From Oryzias latipes (lineage: Eukaryota; Chordata; Actinopteri; Beloniformes; Adrianichthyidae), in contig NC_019870.2 in NCBI RefSeq assembly GCF_002234675.1, positions 2,081,985-2,145,984 on the forward strand: a stretch of DNA of 64,000 bases, in the 5' to 3' direction. Every line of letters starts with the position of its first letter. Position 1 is the first letter of the stretch. A model generated the notes under the pieces. That model had not been told where the DNA came from. It ran no database searches and saw only the letters and a list, made by a program, of their open reading frames with translations. A program made the translations under genes and the position numbers. Below are positions 48,101 through 58,560 of the stretch, one piece after another.

Positions 48101-51100
48101 GCGGATAAAATAAAAATATGGGGGAAATCTGTTCATTTTGCCTTTGAAATGTAACACAATTTTAAAAACTGAACAAAGTCAGGAGTCGGTATCGGTAGAT
48201 TTTAAAAATCCAATGATTCAGAATTGGATCGGGGCCCAAAAGACCCGATCGGGACATCCTTACTATGAATTAACGCTAAATTTGCAGAAAGTGCAACTGC
48301 TGCTTTTTATGTCGAACTTCTCTGTGATCAGGTTAAGAAGCTGCAGATGTCTGAGTAATGCAGGAAACTCTATTACAAATATAAAAGCGTTAGCTAATAG
48401 CTTAGCAGATTTCAAAGGAGCTGACAATTCTGATCTAAAGGCTAATTGTTGATGGTTCTCATCCATGACTCAACTGCTAAAAATGATGTCCGTTAAAGTG
48501 TTGGCATGCAGACCTGAACAAACAGGAGTTCAGACTTCAGCTTCATTGGAGTGGGAGTTTGAAAGATGGCAGCTCTTCTTGGCCTCCACCGCTCGGCTCT
48601 GTCTTCATTCCTGCAGCGCTCTTGGTTCATAAAGTGCATTAGCTCCATTGCCTCTGGCGGTTGTGGTCATCAGACCCACAGTTTTTTGTTGTTGCATCCT
48701 GGGGTTAACGTCAGGCGTTCACCAGCGTTCAGACTGGGAGCTGGTCACCGTTTGGGGTGACCACCTCTGGAGACCGAAGGCGACCCGTAACGCCTTAAGT
48801 GAGCGCTGGCTTGTTGCTGCAGTCAGACTCCCATCCCGTCATAAACTGTCAGCGCCCCCCCCCCCCCCCCAAAAGACGCAGCCTTATCAGGGAGCGTCTT
48901 TGGGGGGGGGGGGGGGGATGTCTCTGCCATGTCGGTCATATGCCCCCCCGAGCGAAAGCTGCTTTTGTTTTTTTAGCGCCGACGACTCGGCTGCTGATTT
49001 TTGCAAGCTGATGCAGTTTCCTGATATCACACATCTGCAGCCCGCTTTACTTAAAAACCAGATAACCAGATAAAGGTCAACGGCGCCTTCAGACAGCTGT
49101 CTCTTTACTGTAGGTTTTGTTTGGGGGGGGGGGGTCTTTCTGCTCCTGAATGATGTCCCATCTGTGTTCTCTAGACTCTTCTGCTGGTTCCAGCTGACAA
49201 TATTCAGCTGATGACGATACCAGCAGGAAGTTTGGACCCCCCAGCAGTTTCCTGCTGTCTTCATGCGTGGCGCTCGCATGTGGTCGTCTGGCATCAGCAC
49301 CAGCTTAAGGCTCCGGCCCGTCGCAGCTGTGGCCGCCGCGCTCAGACTTTCAGATCAAATTAGAGACGTGGGATCAACGTCAACCGAAAACTGAGTCTGA
49401 CAAACAAAACAGCCAAATTTGGAGGAAGATGGTAAATCCTACAGCCACTATGTACATTCCATAGATTCTGTCTATGCTGGACAGATGGAAATGGGTCAAA
49501 TCAAAACTTTATTTATAAAGCACTTTTCATATATAGGTAAAAAACAAAGTGCTTTACATTAAAACAAAACATAAAAACAAGCATGACAATTAAAAAAAAC
49601 AAGCACAAACATTTAAAAATAAGACCCCCCTCCCGTACCTACACACAGCCCCCCACTCCTTTCACACCTCCCACCCCCTAACTGATGGGGAAAGACAGTG
49701 AGGAACAGGCTGAGCCCTAAAACAAGATGTTGGAAACGCTAATAATTGGAACCTCCCTCTCCGTGAACAGCAGCATAACCAGCCAAATGCAGAATCACAG
49801 GCGGGGACCGCTCCACCACAGCTAGGCAGTGATGCAGGTCCCCATCCAGAGCCGCAGCGGCTGAACGGCAGCCGACCCAGAGGGAGGGGTCCCAACTGAG
49901 GAGGCACTGGAAATAAAAATGAGAATGAAAAAGTCAACATAATGATAAAAACAATAAAACACGGAAATAAGGTAAATTAAAATAACGCGTTAAAAATCTA
50001 GTTTAAGTTCATAAAACAAGATAAAATGGATAAATATATACGTAAATAACTAAATAAATAAAAGTGATAAAAAATTAGCTTAAAGCCAGGTTAAAAAGAT
50101 GGGTCTTGAGTCTTTTCTTAAAAGCATTAATGCTCTCTGCGGCTCTCAGGTCCTCTGGCAGAAACGGGGGCCATAGTGCTGAAACGCAGCCTCTCCATAG
50201 GTTTTGGTTTTTATAGTCTGAATGGTTAACAGACCAGAGCCAGAGGATCTCAAACTGTACGAAAAGATCTGATAATGTGCATGGAAAAAGTGAGAAAAGT
50301 TGTGGTCTTTACGTGAAATTTCCACAGATGTACCACAAATGAACTACATTAGAACCATGCAGGAAGTACAAATTAACCACAATTCATTATTGAGTCGTGC
50401 TTTTATTCTGTAATTTGAAGGTGAAATGTGCGCCGCATAAGCAACATAAAAGTTATCCATCCGTGGTACATGACATGCGTGGAACGGTTGTGGGAAACCA
50501 CAAATTTGCGAATGCTCACACGTTTGAGACCGAGTCCGTCTTTGGTGGAAGCACAGACCCAACCTAGATGAAGGTTTAGGGGCGGGGCCATGGCAATGTG
50601 CTGGAGATGAAAGCTATCCGAAAACAACGACGGCTTTCCTGAAACCCGTGTCACACAGCCGTACATTTTCCACCTATGAAATGTCGTTCTTTTGGTATCC
50701 GTGCCTGATGCACGTAATTCATAAGCATTTCTTGCGTTCGTCGATGTGCGTAGACGTTTTGGCCGACTGGTCTTGACGTGAATCGTTTCATAATTTTTTA
50801 TCGGTTGAGATGAAATCATAGTTCCTACTCGATTATTACGTGAATCTTACGCAATTGTCGCAATAAATCTATATTTCCAGTATATACTGCACATCCGTCA
50901 GCAGAGGCGGAGTCTAGATGGAGGGTGTGTCCTCTGAGTTCTGTGTGCACAGACGGGCCGGGTCTGTGCTCTATCAGAACGGTTCAGGGAGACGTCACAG
51001 GTTTGAGAGGTTTTGGACTGGTTTGGTTTTTATGTTAGGTTTGAGTCGAGGCGTTTGACGCCGACTGCTTTTATGAAGAACCAACAGCGAAACCTTTTCT

Positions 51101-51839
51101 CGTCAGAATGATCAGAGGTCGTCTGAGGATTTCAGGAATCGATCTGACGAAGTGAATCATTGGATTCAATGAATTTCTAAACCCTCCTTCACCTTACTAA
51201 ACCTCTACGTTATGACAGTTTTGGATCACAGACACTAAGTAGGACTTTTTATCTAGACTCTGATGGTTTCCACGGCAACAGCTCTCCAAGAGGGAGAAAA
51301 AGACTTTTGCTGCTAAGAGACGTAGTTGTTTGTTTATTTTGCTTTTTAAATGGTAAACCAGATAAAATCTTGACATTTTAATGTTTAGTTTCCTGTAAAA
51401 ACAGCTGTTTTTGATCGGATAGAGTTTTCCATCAGGAGGACGTGCACAGAAGGACCGCTCCCTCAGTTCATGGCTCAGTTTTGCACATGCTCAGTGAGTG
51501 CCTGCCCAGGTGTGGGTGCAGGTGGAGTTCAGTGCCATGTGTGTCGGTGCTGATGGAGTGTTAATGGGACTCTGGGGGTCGGATGGGGGTGGTAATTGAT
51601 TCTTTCCGGTTCCCGTGGTGGCGCAAATGTTTCCAGGTCCCCCACCACTCCACTCGGTCAGTCCCAAACCTGGTCCAGAATCCCACCGGGATCCTGGAAG
51701 CGGTCCGAGCGTCTGTGCGGACGGTCATTCATCTTGTTCTTCCTGCTCCTGTGTGTCCGCAGCATCCGCAGCGTGATGCAGAAGTACCTGGAGGAGAGAG
51801 ACGAACTGACGTTTGACAAAATCTTCAACCAGAAAATTG
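35646..51839 (+). CDS. grk3: G-protein-coupled receptor kinase 3, first two exons (partial)
   Basis: Ser/Thr kinase that phosphorylates activated receptors at the membrane, leading to arrestin binding. It is recruited by G-beta-gamma through a C-terminal PH domain, which lies outside this window. Exon 1 (35646-35758) encodes residues 1-37 plus two bases, [20 protein letters not shown] and on to LPEP, the receptor-contacting N-terminal helix shared by GRK2 and GRK3. Exon 2 (51763-51839) encodes [20 protein letters not shown] and [18 protein letters not shown] is the GRK3 version, against TFEKIFSQKLG in GRK2. Donor AG/gtaagg, acceptor cgcag/C and donor ATTG/gtaagt keep the frame. Intron 1 is 16.0 kb. 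I did not find exon 3 (expected LLFKDFC-like) before 64000, so intron 2 exceeds 12.1 kb. Linkage with the crystallin pair matches human 22q. Confidence 0.92.
35759..40838 (+). other. grk3 intron 1, left part
   Basis: Holds C and G runs (35995-36012 and 36113-36132), a (CCGG)n tract at about 37594-37612, an (ATA)n tract at 38169-38188, and AT-rich unique DNA from 37.9 to 40.8 kb. Around 36780-37080 'ctacgttcacaccaggc' and 'caagtgtgaacaccgtacg' are loosely inverted and may be the ends of an old DNA element. No other gene is seen. Confidence 0.4.
37594..37612. repeat. (CCGG)n tetranucleotide repeat
   Basis: Four and a half CCGG units in tandem, self-complementary and CpG-dense inside an AT-rich intron. 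Confidence 0.85.
40840..41290 (+). mobile_element. LINE reverse-transcriptase 3' fragment
   Basis: The frame starting at 40859 reads [11 protein letters not shown] and then a stop; YADD (40868-40879) is the catalytic motif of reverse transcriptase. Downstream, 'tagaaaagggtgg', 'tgccctctccgggttggtgg', 'aaaaaggagcttagcagaaa', 'ttgatcctaccctcaccggtcatga' type text split over several frames and 'agagagaagagtgaggagtc' follow the order of a well-known fish non-LTR element (RTE/Rex type). Stops and indels show it is dead. The element name is not assigned. Confidence 0.65.
41330..41775. repeat. Minisatellite with higher-order 180-bp repeat
   Basis: Degenerate units of roughly 24 bp built on 'accatcaggttaccagctgtt' or 'atcagatcaccag' fill the stretch. 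A higher-order period is visible: 'atcaggataccagctattac' at about 41400 recurs as 'atcaggttaccagctattac' at about 41580, followed both times by 'agatcaccag-tgataccan' and 'ggaggccagctgtta'. Non-coding. Confidence 0.8.
42240..42418 (+). repeat. Probable dispersed-repeat edge flanking the CA tract
   Basis: 'tttcaatttcaatgtatttg' followed by 'ttgagatgtgtcatctcgtt' resembles the 3' region of common fish dispersed repeats. Only one copy lies in this window, so the call is tentative. Confidence 0.3.
42419..42508. repeat. (CA)n microsatellite, 45 units
   Basis: A perfect run of about 90 bp of CA. The Thr-His and Val-Cys frames across it are artefacts. Confidence 0.95.
43159..43716. mobile_element. 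hAT-like MITE, 558 bp
   Basis: The left end is TAGGATGGG and the right end CCCATCCCTA, inverted repeats with one gap. The flanks are ATTTCAGA (43151-43158) and AATTCAGA (43717-43724), an 8-bp duplication with one mismatch. Eight-bp duplications and TAGGG-type ends are typical of the hAT superfamily. The interior is rich in 'tatcggtatcgg'-like words and carries no transposase frame. Confidence 0.7.
43725..45088 (+). other. grk3 intron 1, unique AT-rich part
   Basis: No recognised gene or repeat. The 118-codon frame at 44079-44435 has no familiar motif. Confidence 0.35.
45089..45128. repeat. (TA)n(CA)n compound microsatellite
   Basis: About 22 bp of AT followed by a CA stretch with one G. Confidence 0.9.
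45129..48854 (+). other. grk3 intron 1, middle part
   Basis: At 45700-45760 'ctaccggtcgatcgcgatcg' and 'gagcacccctgctc' look like the tail of a widespread fish DNA element, and 48185-48265 ('gtatcggtag', 'gatcgggacatcctta') looks like the end of a hAT-type repeat. Both are partial, so they are mentioned here only. The rest is unique DNA with no gene recognised. Confidence 0.35.
48855..48918. repeat. C-run/G-run inverted repeat
   Basis: A C run plus AAAAGACGC on the left pairs with GCGTCTTT plus a G run on the right, around a 15-20 nt loop. One unpaired A breaks the stem. Confidence 0.75.
49497..50240 (+). repeat. Dispersed repeat related to 23155-23830
   Basis: Starts 'gtcaaatcaaaactttattt' and later carries 'gatgggtcttgagtc', 'ctctctgcggctctcaggtc' and 'gctgaaacgcagcctctcca', parallel to the 23-kb copy. 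No coding capacity. Confidence 0.55.
50241..51762 (+). other. grk3 intron 1, right end
   Basis: Unique sequence leading to the exon 2 acceptor at 51762. The 138-codon minus-strand frame at 50403-50819 shows no known motif. Confidence 0.35.
51763..51839 (+). CDS. grk3: grk3 coding exon 2
   Basis: 77-nt exon, phase 2 in and phase 1 out, encoding the rest of Ser38, residues 39-63 and the first base of Gly64. The acceptor gtccgcag and donor gtaagt are canonical. The sequence leads into the RGS-homology domain. It is listed separately because it is far from exon 1. Confidence 0.92.
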
Positions 51840-53147
51840 GTAAGTCAGCAGTTTTCATTATCCCTATTGAAGCACAGCGCCCCCACAGGACAAACACCAA
51901 CACTGCAACTCTGTGAATCTGCTCCTCGTTGTCCTCGCTGAAGGTTTCCACATCGCTGCGTTTGAGTCGTCACGCTCTGCACAGCAGGAAGGAAATGTTT
52001 TTGCCTTTAACTTTGTCAGATTCAGAAGCACGGAGGCCTGAACGTTGCGGTTCGGATGTTTTTTATCAGTTTGATCACTGAAGTCCTGCAGGATGCTGCT
52101 CGGTTCTTTGGCCTGGCTCGGTTGACCCGCGTGACCCGTGGCGGGTTTGCTGTGTGTCCTGGTTAGCAGCAGCTTCCTCCTTACTCAGAGACGTCTCGGG
52201 GGGGGGGGGGGCTGCGGCAGGTTTACTTACTTTTCTGCGCTCTTCGTCCCCGTGAGGATTGCCAGCATTAATTGTCTCCTCGTCTTCGTTTGCAGCTCTC
52301 CTCTGTGCCGCTCTCTTCATTTTCTCCGTTCCCTTGGCTGTGCGCTGCTCTGTCTCCCTATGGAGTGCAGGTTCAACTCCTCAGTGAAATGTAATCATTC
52401 TCCCATGATGCAGTGCTTCTGAGCATTTAATATGGGCACTTATCTATGATTTTCGGACATTAGGAAATGGTTTATTGCAAGCAATATCTGCAAGAATCTA
52501 CAAAACAATACGATAATTAGTTATTAAACCATAGGCTGATTGAAAGAAGTGGAAGCAAGCAAATTTATATAATTATACCAGTTTCTTTTCATGAATTATC
52601 ATTAATCTGAATTGTATACCTTACCAACACAGTTTCAGGTCATTAAGAATCCTTAAATATCAAATCCCAGGACAAAGATGAAGTACTTCATAATTATGTC
52701 ATTTCAGAAATCATTACAGCAGATCAAGTATCAAAAATATGTGCAGATTATTTTCCATCAGAAAAATCATGAATGTAAATCAGTTTATGGGAAACAAAAT
52801 GAAGCGATATGATTAGAGACCAATCACTTTAGCCATCGTCAATAATTGATTTTAATATTATAATGATATGGTAATGCTGTGAAATAAAAAGATTCTGTCC
52901 GTTGGCCAAGGTCGGCCTTCCTGCTTCTGCTGCCTGATTGACAGCTGTCAATCTTTATCAGTTCCGTGTGCTGTAAGGTCTGCAGACGTCGTTTCGGGTC
53001 CTCGTCCTTCTGCAGCTGAATAAGCTGAGGTCAGGTTGTCTGCAGGTCAGAACTTGACCTCACTTCAGTTTTCAATGAAGTGAGGAGCAGTAATCAATAA
53101 ATGAACACGTTTATTAAAAAAAACTATATCAAATATTAGCTTTTTAT
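51840..53147 (+). other. grk3 intron 2, left end
   Basis: G run at 52199-52211, AT-rich DNA from 52.4 to 52.9 kb, and a 10-bp-arm hairpin (cctcacttca/tgaagtgagg) at about 53058-53086. No exon 3 or other gene found. Confidence 0.4.
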
Positions 53148-53198
53148 GTTTTCACCTGCAGTCTATTGATCACTGATCAATAGACTGCAGGTGAAAAC
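53148..53198. repeat. Perfect 25-bp palindrome
   Basis: Arms 53148-53172 and 53174-53198 are exact reverse complements with a single C between them. No target duplication or transposon terminus flanks it. Confidence 0.95.
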
Positions 53199-54598
53199 CT
53201 TAACGGTCCTGATCAGAACCAGAGCGTTTACTGGATCTTCTGCTTTTCCTGAAACGTTCCTGATGTGTGAATCTGTAAAGTCCATCCGGAACAGCTCGTG
53301 CAGAACTTCAGCTCTGAACCAGAACTGGATCCTCTTTGTGGTTCCTCACATCCCCTAAAGTCTGACGAAGGTCACCTCGGGTCAGCGGGAACACATGGTG
53401 TTGAAGTTGTTTTGTAGAGTGTGATGAGAGTGAAACCAGCAGCTGAGTCCTGCTGATGCGGTGGTGTGAGCACGTCTGTGAGGCCGCCGGGTTCTGCCGG
53501 GCTCAGAAAGGCTTTTCTGTCTGAACCAGCTGCAAAATTCATCTCCAACTGTGAGAACAAAGACCACACGGCGCTCCAGAACCGTCCGTCACAGTGGTGG
53601 AGGCTTTTCGGGGTTACTAAGCGAGTGATCCCATCGAAGCTGGGTCAGAACAAGGACAGATCGGTCAAAAACCAGGCCTGTTCTGGATTCCTCTGGATTT
53701 TCAGCTGCAGCTCAAACAGCTGATTCAGAAGCTGCGTTTGGATTTGTTTGCCTGCTTTCAGACCGGTTCTGGGTCAGCTGAAACTCTGACTGCAGAGGTG
53801 TGGAGCGTGACAGGCAGCATTTGAATGTCAAATGTGGGGCTTTAGTGACAAGAGGTAGCTGTTTCTGCCACACTTTACATCATGCAAACACGGCCTGCAG
53901 AACCTGGGAGCCGTTCATTTGCAAACACGCAGAAGGAGGAGCGGACAATCGTTCTCCTGTTACTCCACAGCCCAAATCCCGGATCAGAACCTCTCTCTGC
54001 GCTGACGTTTGTTGTTGCCTCTCTAGTCCATGGCTCCTACTTTTTTTTTTTACAGTTTGTTCACAGCAGAATCAACCTGCAGCAGGTTTCTATCCCTCAC
54101 AGCAGCTCGTCCTTGGGCTCGACGAGCCTCGCTGACTGTCATGGCAACCAAGGTCAGGAGGGAGAGGCTGCTGCTGGAATGCTTTCATCCTCCAGAACCG
54201 AGGTTTTCTTAGGTTTAGTGTAGGAATCCAGATCAGGAAACTCAATGAACAAACCAGACCATTTAAAAAAAAAAGGGAAAGTGAAAGTTTAGGGGCCGAT
54301 TGTGGCTGCAGAGGAGATCCAGAGCACAGTGGCGCCGTGAGGTTCTGCTCTAAAGCAAAGTCAGTTATGTAACAGTTTGTGTTGTCATTGTGCTATAAAG
54401 ACAGACCATAGACAAAAATATAAAACAGTTGTGGCTCTAGAAGACCATTTGTTGGTGGATGGAGAGGAAGGGATACTGCCCCCTACAGTTTAGGAGGAGA
54501 AACATCTGCATGCAGGTCCAGATCCTCGGGGATCAACTGAGAGAAGTTCGACCAGACCGACCAGACCAGACTCCACTGCAGAACGACTCCACTGTTGA
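53199..54598 (+). other. grk3 intron 2, unique part
   Basis: No gene or repeat recognised. The frames at 53466-54223 have no known motif and no coherent splice context. Confidence 0.35.
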
Positions 54599-55220
54599 CC
54601 TAAGACCCACTCTCATGAAAATAGGGTTTTTAACATGTTCTCGGGGCAATTCTCAGATAGTGGAGACAAAATATAAAGAAAGTTAGGCTTAAAACTGCAT
54701 TTCTGGATATTTCTTTATTCAAATTGTTGTGAATCAGGAGCAGTTGGAAAAAGCTTGTATTTGTGTTGTAGAAAACATGCTGGGCGGGGCCACAAGCTCC
54801 CAGCTCCGCTCCATTCCGATGCATCCACTTGCAGACGAACAGATCCAGGAATGTCTTTGTTTTCCTCGTCCGAGCTGGAATCTGGATCTAAACTGTACGG
54901 ATGGATAGAGCTGGATAAACCATTTTTGTTGCACCGATAATGTTAGGTGGGGGGAGTGAGGGGCTGTAAGCTATCGGGAGAGCGTGTAAACAAAGAACTC
55001 TCTGCTACGAGGAGTGGAAGGAGTGGGATTTCTGCCCGCCAGCAGTCCCGCCCACAACTCAGAGGGGAATTTCCGATGAACTTCTTCGGCTCTGCAGAAA
55101 CTAAGTCCTAATAAAAACGACACGTTAGTTGACTCTGGCTGGAAAAGCATAATCATAATTAAAAGAGCCACTGGGAACGCTTTGGAAACAGATCAGAGGA
55201 TGCTGGGAGTGGGGCTTTAA
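54599..55220 (+). mobile_element. MITE of the TTAAAGACCC family, second long copy
   Basis: The left end CCTAAGACCCACTC and right end GAGTGGGGCTTTAA form a degenerate inverted repeat. The interior shares 'catgctgggcggggccacaa', 'gcagaaactaagtccta' and 'gccactgggaacgcttt' with the 24298-24860 copy. No coding capacity. Confidence 0.65.
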
Positions 55221-55324
55221 TTGTTTTAACTTTGACATAAACTCGTAAGAAATGGACTGTTTCTGTTTAAACATGTTTCTGTTGACCAGCTTCAATTGTG
55301 GTTTAATGAAACCAGAAGTAATGA

Positions 55325-55510
55325 AGTTCAAAGTCCCACTCCGATCATCCTTTGATCCGTTTTCCTCCGTTATGACGTTTTGAGCCATGATCGTAACCCG
55401 GGTCGGTTTGAAGCTGCTGCTAGTGGATGATGCATCAGAATGGAGTGGAGCAGGCCGCTTGTGGCCGTAGCTTCCAAAACATGTTTGTCTTTTTCGCAAC
55501 GATTTGATTA
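55325..55510 (-). mobile_element. Inverted truncated copy of the same MITE family
   Basis: Reversed, it ends 'ggatgatcggagtgggactt' and contains 'ccattctgatgcatccacta' and 'gccacaagcggcc', matching the 54.6-kb copy. It lies about 105 bp from that copy in the opposite orientation. Confidence 0.5.
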
Positions 55511-56608
55511 AAGGAATGTTCAGAAATGCAATTTTGAGCTAATGGTTATATTTGGCAGAGAAAAGGACTTCAGCAGAACCAAGCTCATTCCATCTGAAAC
55601 TTCAGAAAAAAGTGGAAAACCATCAAAACCCTGCAGACGCTTCGTCTGTCCTGCAGCAGCAACAAGATGCTGCTCAAGTTGTTTAAAGGTTAAAAACATT
55701 TGATCATCAGCAAAGTGTTTGATGCTGCAGAACCGACTGATGCTGGCTCCATGCTGGATTTGAACAAAGTGATCAGCTTCTGTTGGAAGGCCTTGGTGCT
55801 CAGAATGTGTGTCCGAGGCCTCCGTGTCTGTCAGATCATGTCCATGTGAAACCTGTGGGCTCTGTTCGGTCCCGCCCTGAGTCACGGCCCGCTCCGCCTC
55901 TTTAGCTGATTGGTTCGGTTCCGCTTTGCCGTGGGCCTGCTGGATTCGGGCCTCACATCTCTCATCAGCTTCAGTGGAAGTGGCATCCACTCTGAAACCC
56001 GCTCTCTGCCGTTTCCACCCGGGTAAAAATGTTCACATCGCCTGTTAGCCGACACACGCGTGTCCAGAGCTTTGCGCCCTGCAGGCGACATGAAGCAGGT
56101 TATGGAGGTGTGTATTATTGTGTGATGATGACGTGGTTGCCAGGCGTCCTGTCAGAGAAAAAGATGGCCCCGAATGGATCTGGAGACGGTTCTGTTTTGG
56201 ATCCGACCCGCACCTGCTCTCCTTCACAGTCTGACGCGACCTTTGATTCATAATCCGACTCCGCCGATTTCACAGCGGCTTATTAACAAAGACAAACCAG
56301 CAGAAAGCGTGAAGCGGAGGGCTGCGGGAGCTGCAGGCGGAGAACGGCTTCATCCGCAGAGAGGGTCATCGACGAGTCGATTGGGATTGCATCATGCACG
56401 CCTGTCCGCCTCGCAGCTCTTCCTCTCCTTCCATTCTTCTCTCCTTCCTCCTCTTCTCCCAACGTGGCCTCGTCTCCTCTCTGGCTCTGTCACTCTTGCC
56501 TCGTTATTCTCTCTCCATCTGTCAGACTTCTGGAATGGAAGATGGGGAGTTGTGCGTTGCCTGGCAACTGCGGTTGCTGTGGCAACCTCAGCAAAATTGC
56601 TGCCATCC

Positions 56609-56645
<37 letters not shown>

Positions 56646-57000
56646 GAGGGGGGTGTGCTGTCAACAGGGAGAAATGAAACTGATTAAAGGAGAAATAAAA
56701 AAGGTGATGAGAATTGGAGGTGTGTGCGAAGCGGGGGTGGGGGGTTGCTGAAGACGAGCAATAACATGAAACGGCCTCTGTGCGCTCACGGAAAACCGCC
56801 GCCATGTTTATCTCTGCGCGCGGCCACCTGCCCGTTTGTTCATCTGCTGTGCCGGGCGGATGACAGCAGCTCTGCAGGCGCCGAACGCAGTGACACCCGA
56901 ACAGGACGGCGAGCGCTGCTTTACAGGAACCTCCCCCCATCACCGGCGTGCTCCGGCGGCACACGTTCAGGGGATTTTAGGGCTGCACGATACGGGGAAA
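55511..57000 (+). other. grk3 intron 2, middle part
   Basis: A CpG-enriched stretch at 56760-56960 and a 30-nt T run at 56615-56644. Frames across them have no recognisable similarity. Confidence 0.35.
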
Positions 57001-57320
57001 ACTCGCGATATTAGAGATTAGAGATTAACGATATAATTTGCGGTAAATAAACAAATAGCAAAATAAGTAAAAACATAAGAGTTTAAAAATTATACTCCAA
57101 ATGACCCTCGTCGACATAGGTGACAAACATCTAACGTAATAGGCCTCCATCTGATTGGTCAAATCCATAAGGAGATTCATTTGATTCGTTAAATGCTTCA
57201 AGCTGCCATAAGGTTGTTTGAACACATTTCAGGTTTACAATTTATTGCGATTTCCGCCATCTTCTGCGATATACATATTGCAGAGCTGGATATTGCGATA
57301 ACGATAAATTTGCGGTACAT
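56989..57320 (+). repeat. Degenerate 'gggctgcacgata' repeat
   Basis: Starts 'ttttagggctgcacgatacg' and ends in words such as 'tattgcgataacgataaatt', a vocabulary common to many dispersed fish elements with 'gctgcacgata' termini. Only the left terminus is clear, so the right boundary is approximate. Confidence 0.45.
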
Positions 57321-57737
57321 CCAGTTGTTCTTTTATAACCAGTGATTAAAGAGGGGTCCAGATGTGACCTTTGACCCAGCCACTTTAACTGTCAGAGATG
57401 TACAACCTGTGATCACATGACCATTTTAGCCCCATAGGGCCTCATGGGCAACCCCCTCCACCCCGGATGTCCCCCCGTCGCATGTGTCAAACTCTAGGCC
57501 CGCGGGCCATTATATCCGGCACGCAATGTCATTTTATATTGTTGGTATTAATGGCCCGGCGATATGCAATGCTGGAAACAAATGAACTACAGATCCCATC
57601 ATGCAGCGTTTCTGCCGCCGTGTTTCCAGCGTGAAGACCTTTCAATGAATCTGCTTTTATTGCCGTAGAAACGTGGCGCACAGCAGATGAATGGGAATCC
57701 TGATGTCCTGATAGTTTCCTCAGCCGACTCACCCCGG

Positions 57738-58060
57738 CAGTGGTGGAGCGGGTCGGCCAGTGATCGAAGGGTTAGCGGTTCGAGCCCCGCTCCCCCTCGG
57801 TCAACCGTCGTCGTGTCCTTGGGCGAGACTTCCCCCTCCCTGCCTCCACTGGTGTGTGAATGCGTCTGGATGTCCCGGTGATGGTCAGAGAGGTCGTACT
57901 GGCAGCCCCGCCTCTGCCAGCCTGCCCCAGGGCAGCGGTGGCTACTTCACTAGCTCACCATCACCAAGTGTGAATGAATAATGGACATTCACTGTAAGCG
58001 CTCTGAGCATCTGGAAAAGGGCCGATAAATCCAATCCATTATTATTATTATTATTATTAT
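57738..58060 (+). mobile_element. tRNA-derived SINE
   Basis: The head carries a pol III A-box-like TGGTGGAGCGGG (57741-57752) and a B-box GGTTCGAGCCC (57777-57787), spaced as in a tRNA promoter. The body contains 'gtgtgtgaatgcgtctggat'. The 3' end reads 'gtaagcgctctgagcatctg' followed by 'ccaatcc' and an (ATT)n tail at 58038-58060. This is the standard order for a fish tRNA-SINE with a LINE-like tail. It is not a tRNA gene. Confidence 0.75.
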
Positions 58061-58404
58061 CATCAGAACCATCTCCTCTGCCGACTGATCTCCTCGTCGC
58101 TGCTGTGTAATGTGTTTACTACACAAGTGTGTGGTTGCCTAATGGATGGAGATCCATACGACAACTCCATTAAGTTACAGCACTTAAGTTCCACTTGACC
58201 CTGAAGGCAGAAGCTGCTGCCGCCTGCATGAAGAGCGATTGTTGTGTTTTCACACATTAGTGACTGCAGAGACGCTCGGCCTCCAAGCTGGAGAAAAAGT
58301 TCTCCATCTGCCTCTGAGCAAGAGATTTTCAGCTGCAGATGATTGACGCCTGAGCATTTTAAACCCATGAACTCATTCAGTAGAAAGTTTCTCTAACATT
58401 TATA

Positions 58405-58560
58405 AAGAAAATGAAGCTCAAGTTACATTTCCCAGTATTTGGTTTTTCAAATCATTGTGAAATCGCTCCATTCTGATGGATCCACTTTTAGACAAACAGA
58501 TCCATGATTGTCTGGATCTAAATCTGGATCTAAACTTTACTTTAAAAAGGAAGATAGCTG
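58405..58560 (+). mobile_element. Fragment of the TTAAAGACCC MITE family
   Basis: Contains 'caaatcattgtgaa', 'ccattctgatggatccactt' and 'gacaaacagatccatgattg', as in the central part of the 24.3-kb and 54.6-kb copies. Both ends are missing. Confidence 0.45.

Noticed and set aside
56174-56964. Frames of 167 and 190 codons around the T run
   Set aside because: Both read through the T homopolymer as poly-Phe or poly-Lys. No similarity or splicing support.
57771-57790. Possible tRNA gene from a B-box sequence
   Set aside because: The surrounding sequence cannot form a cloverleaf and continues into a SINE body with an ATT tail.
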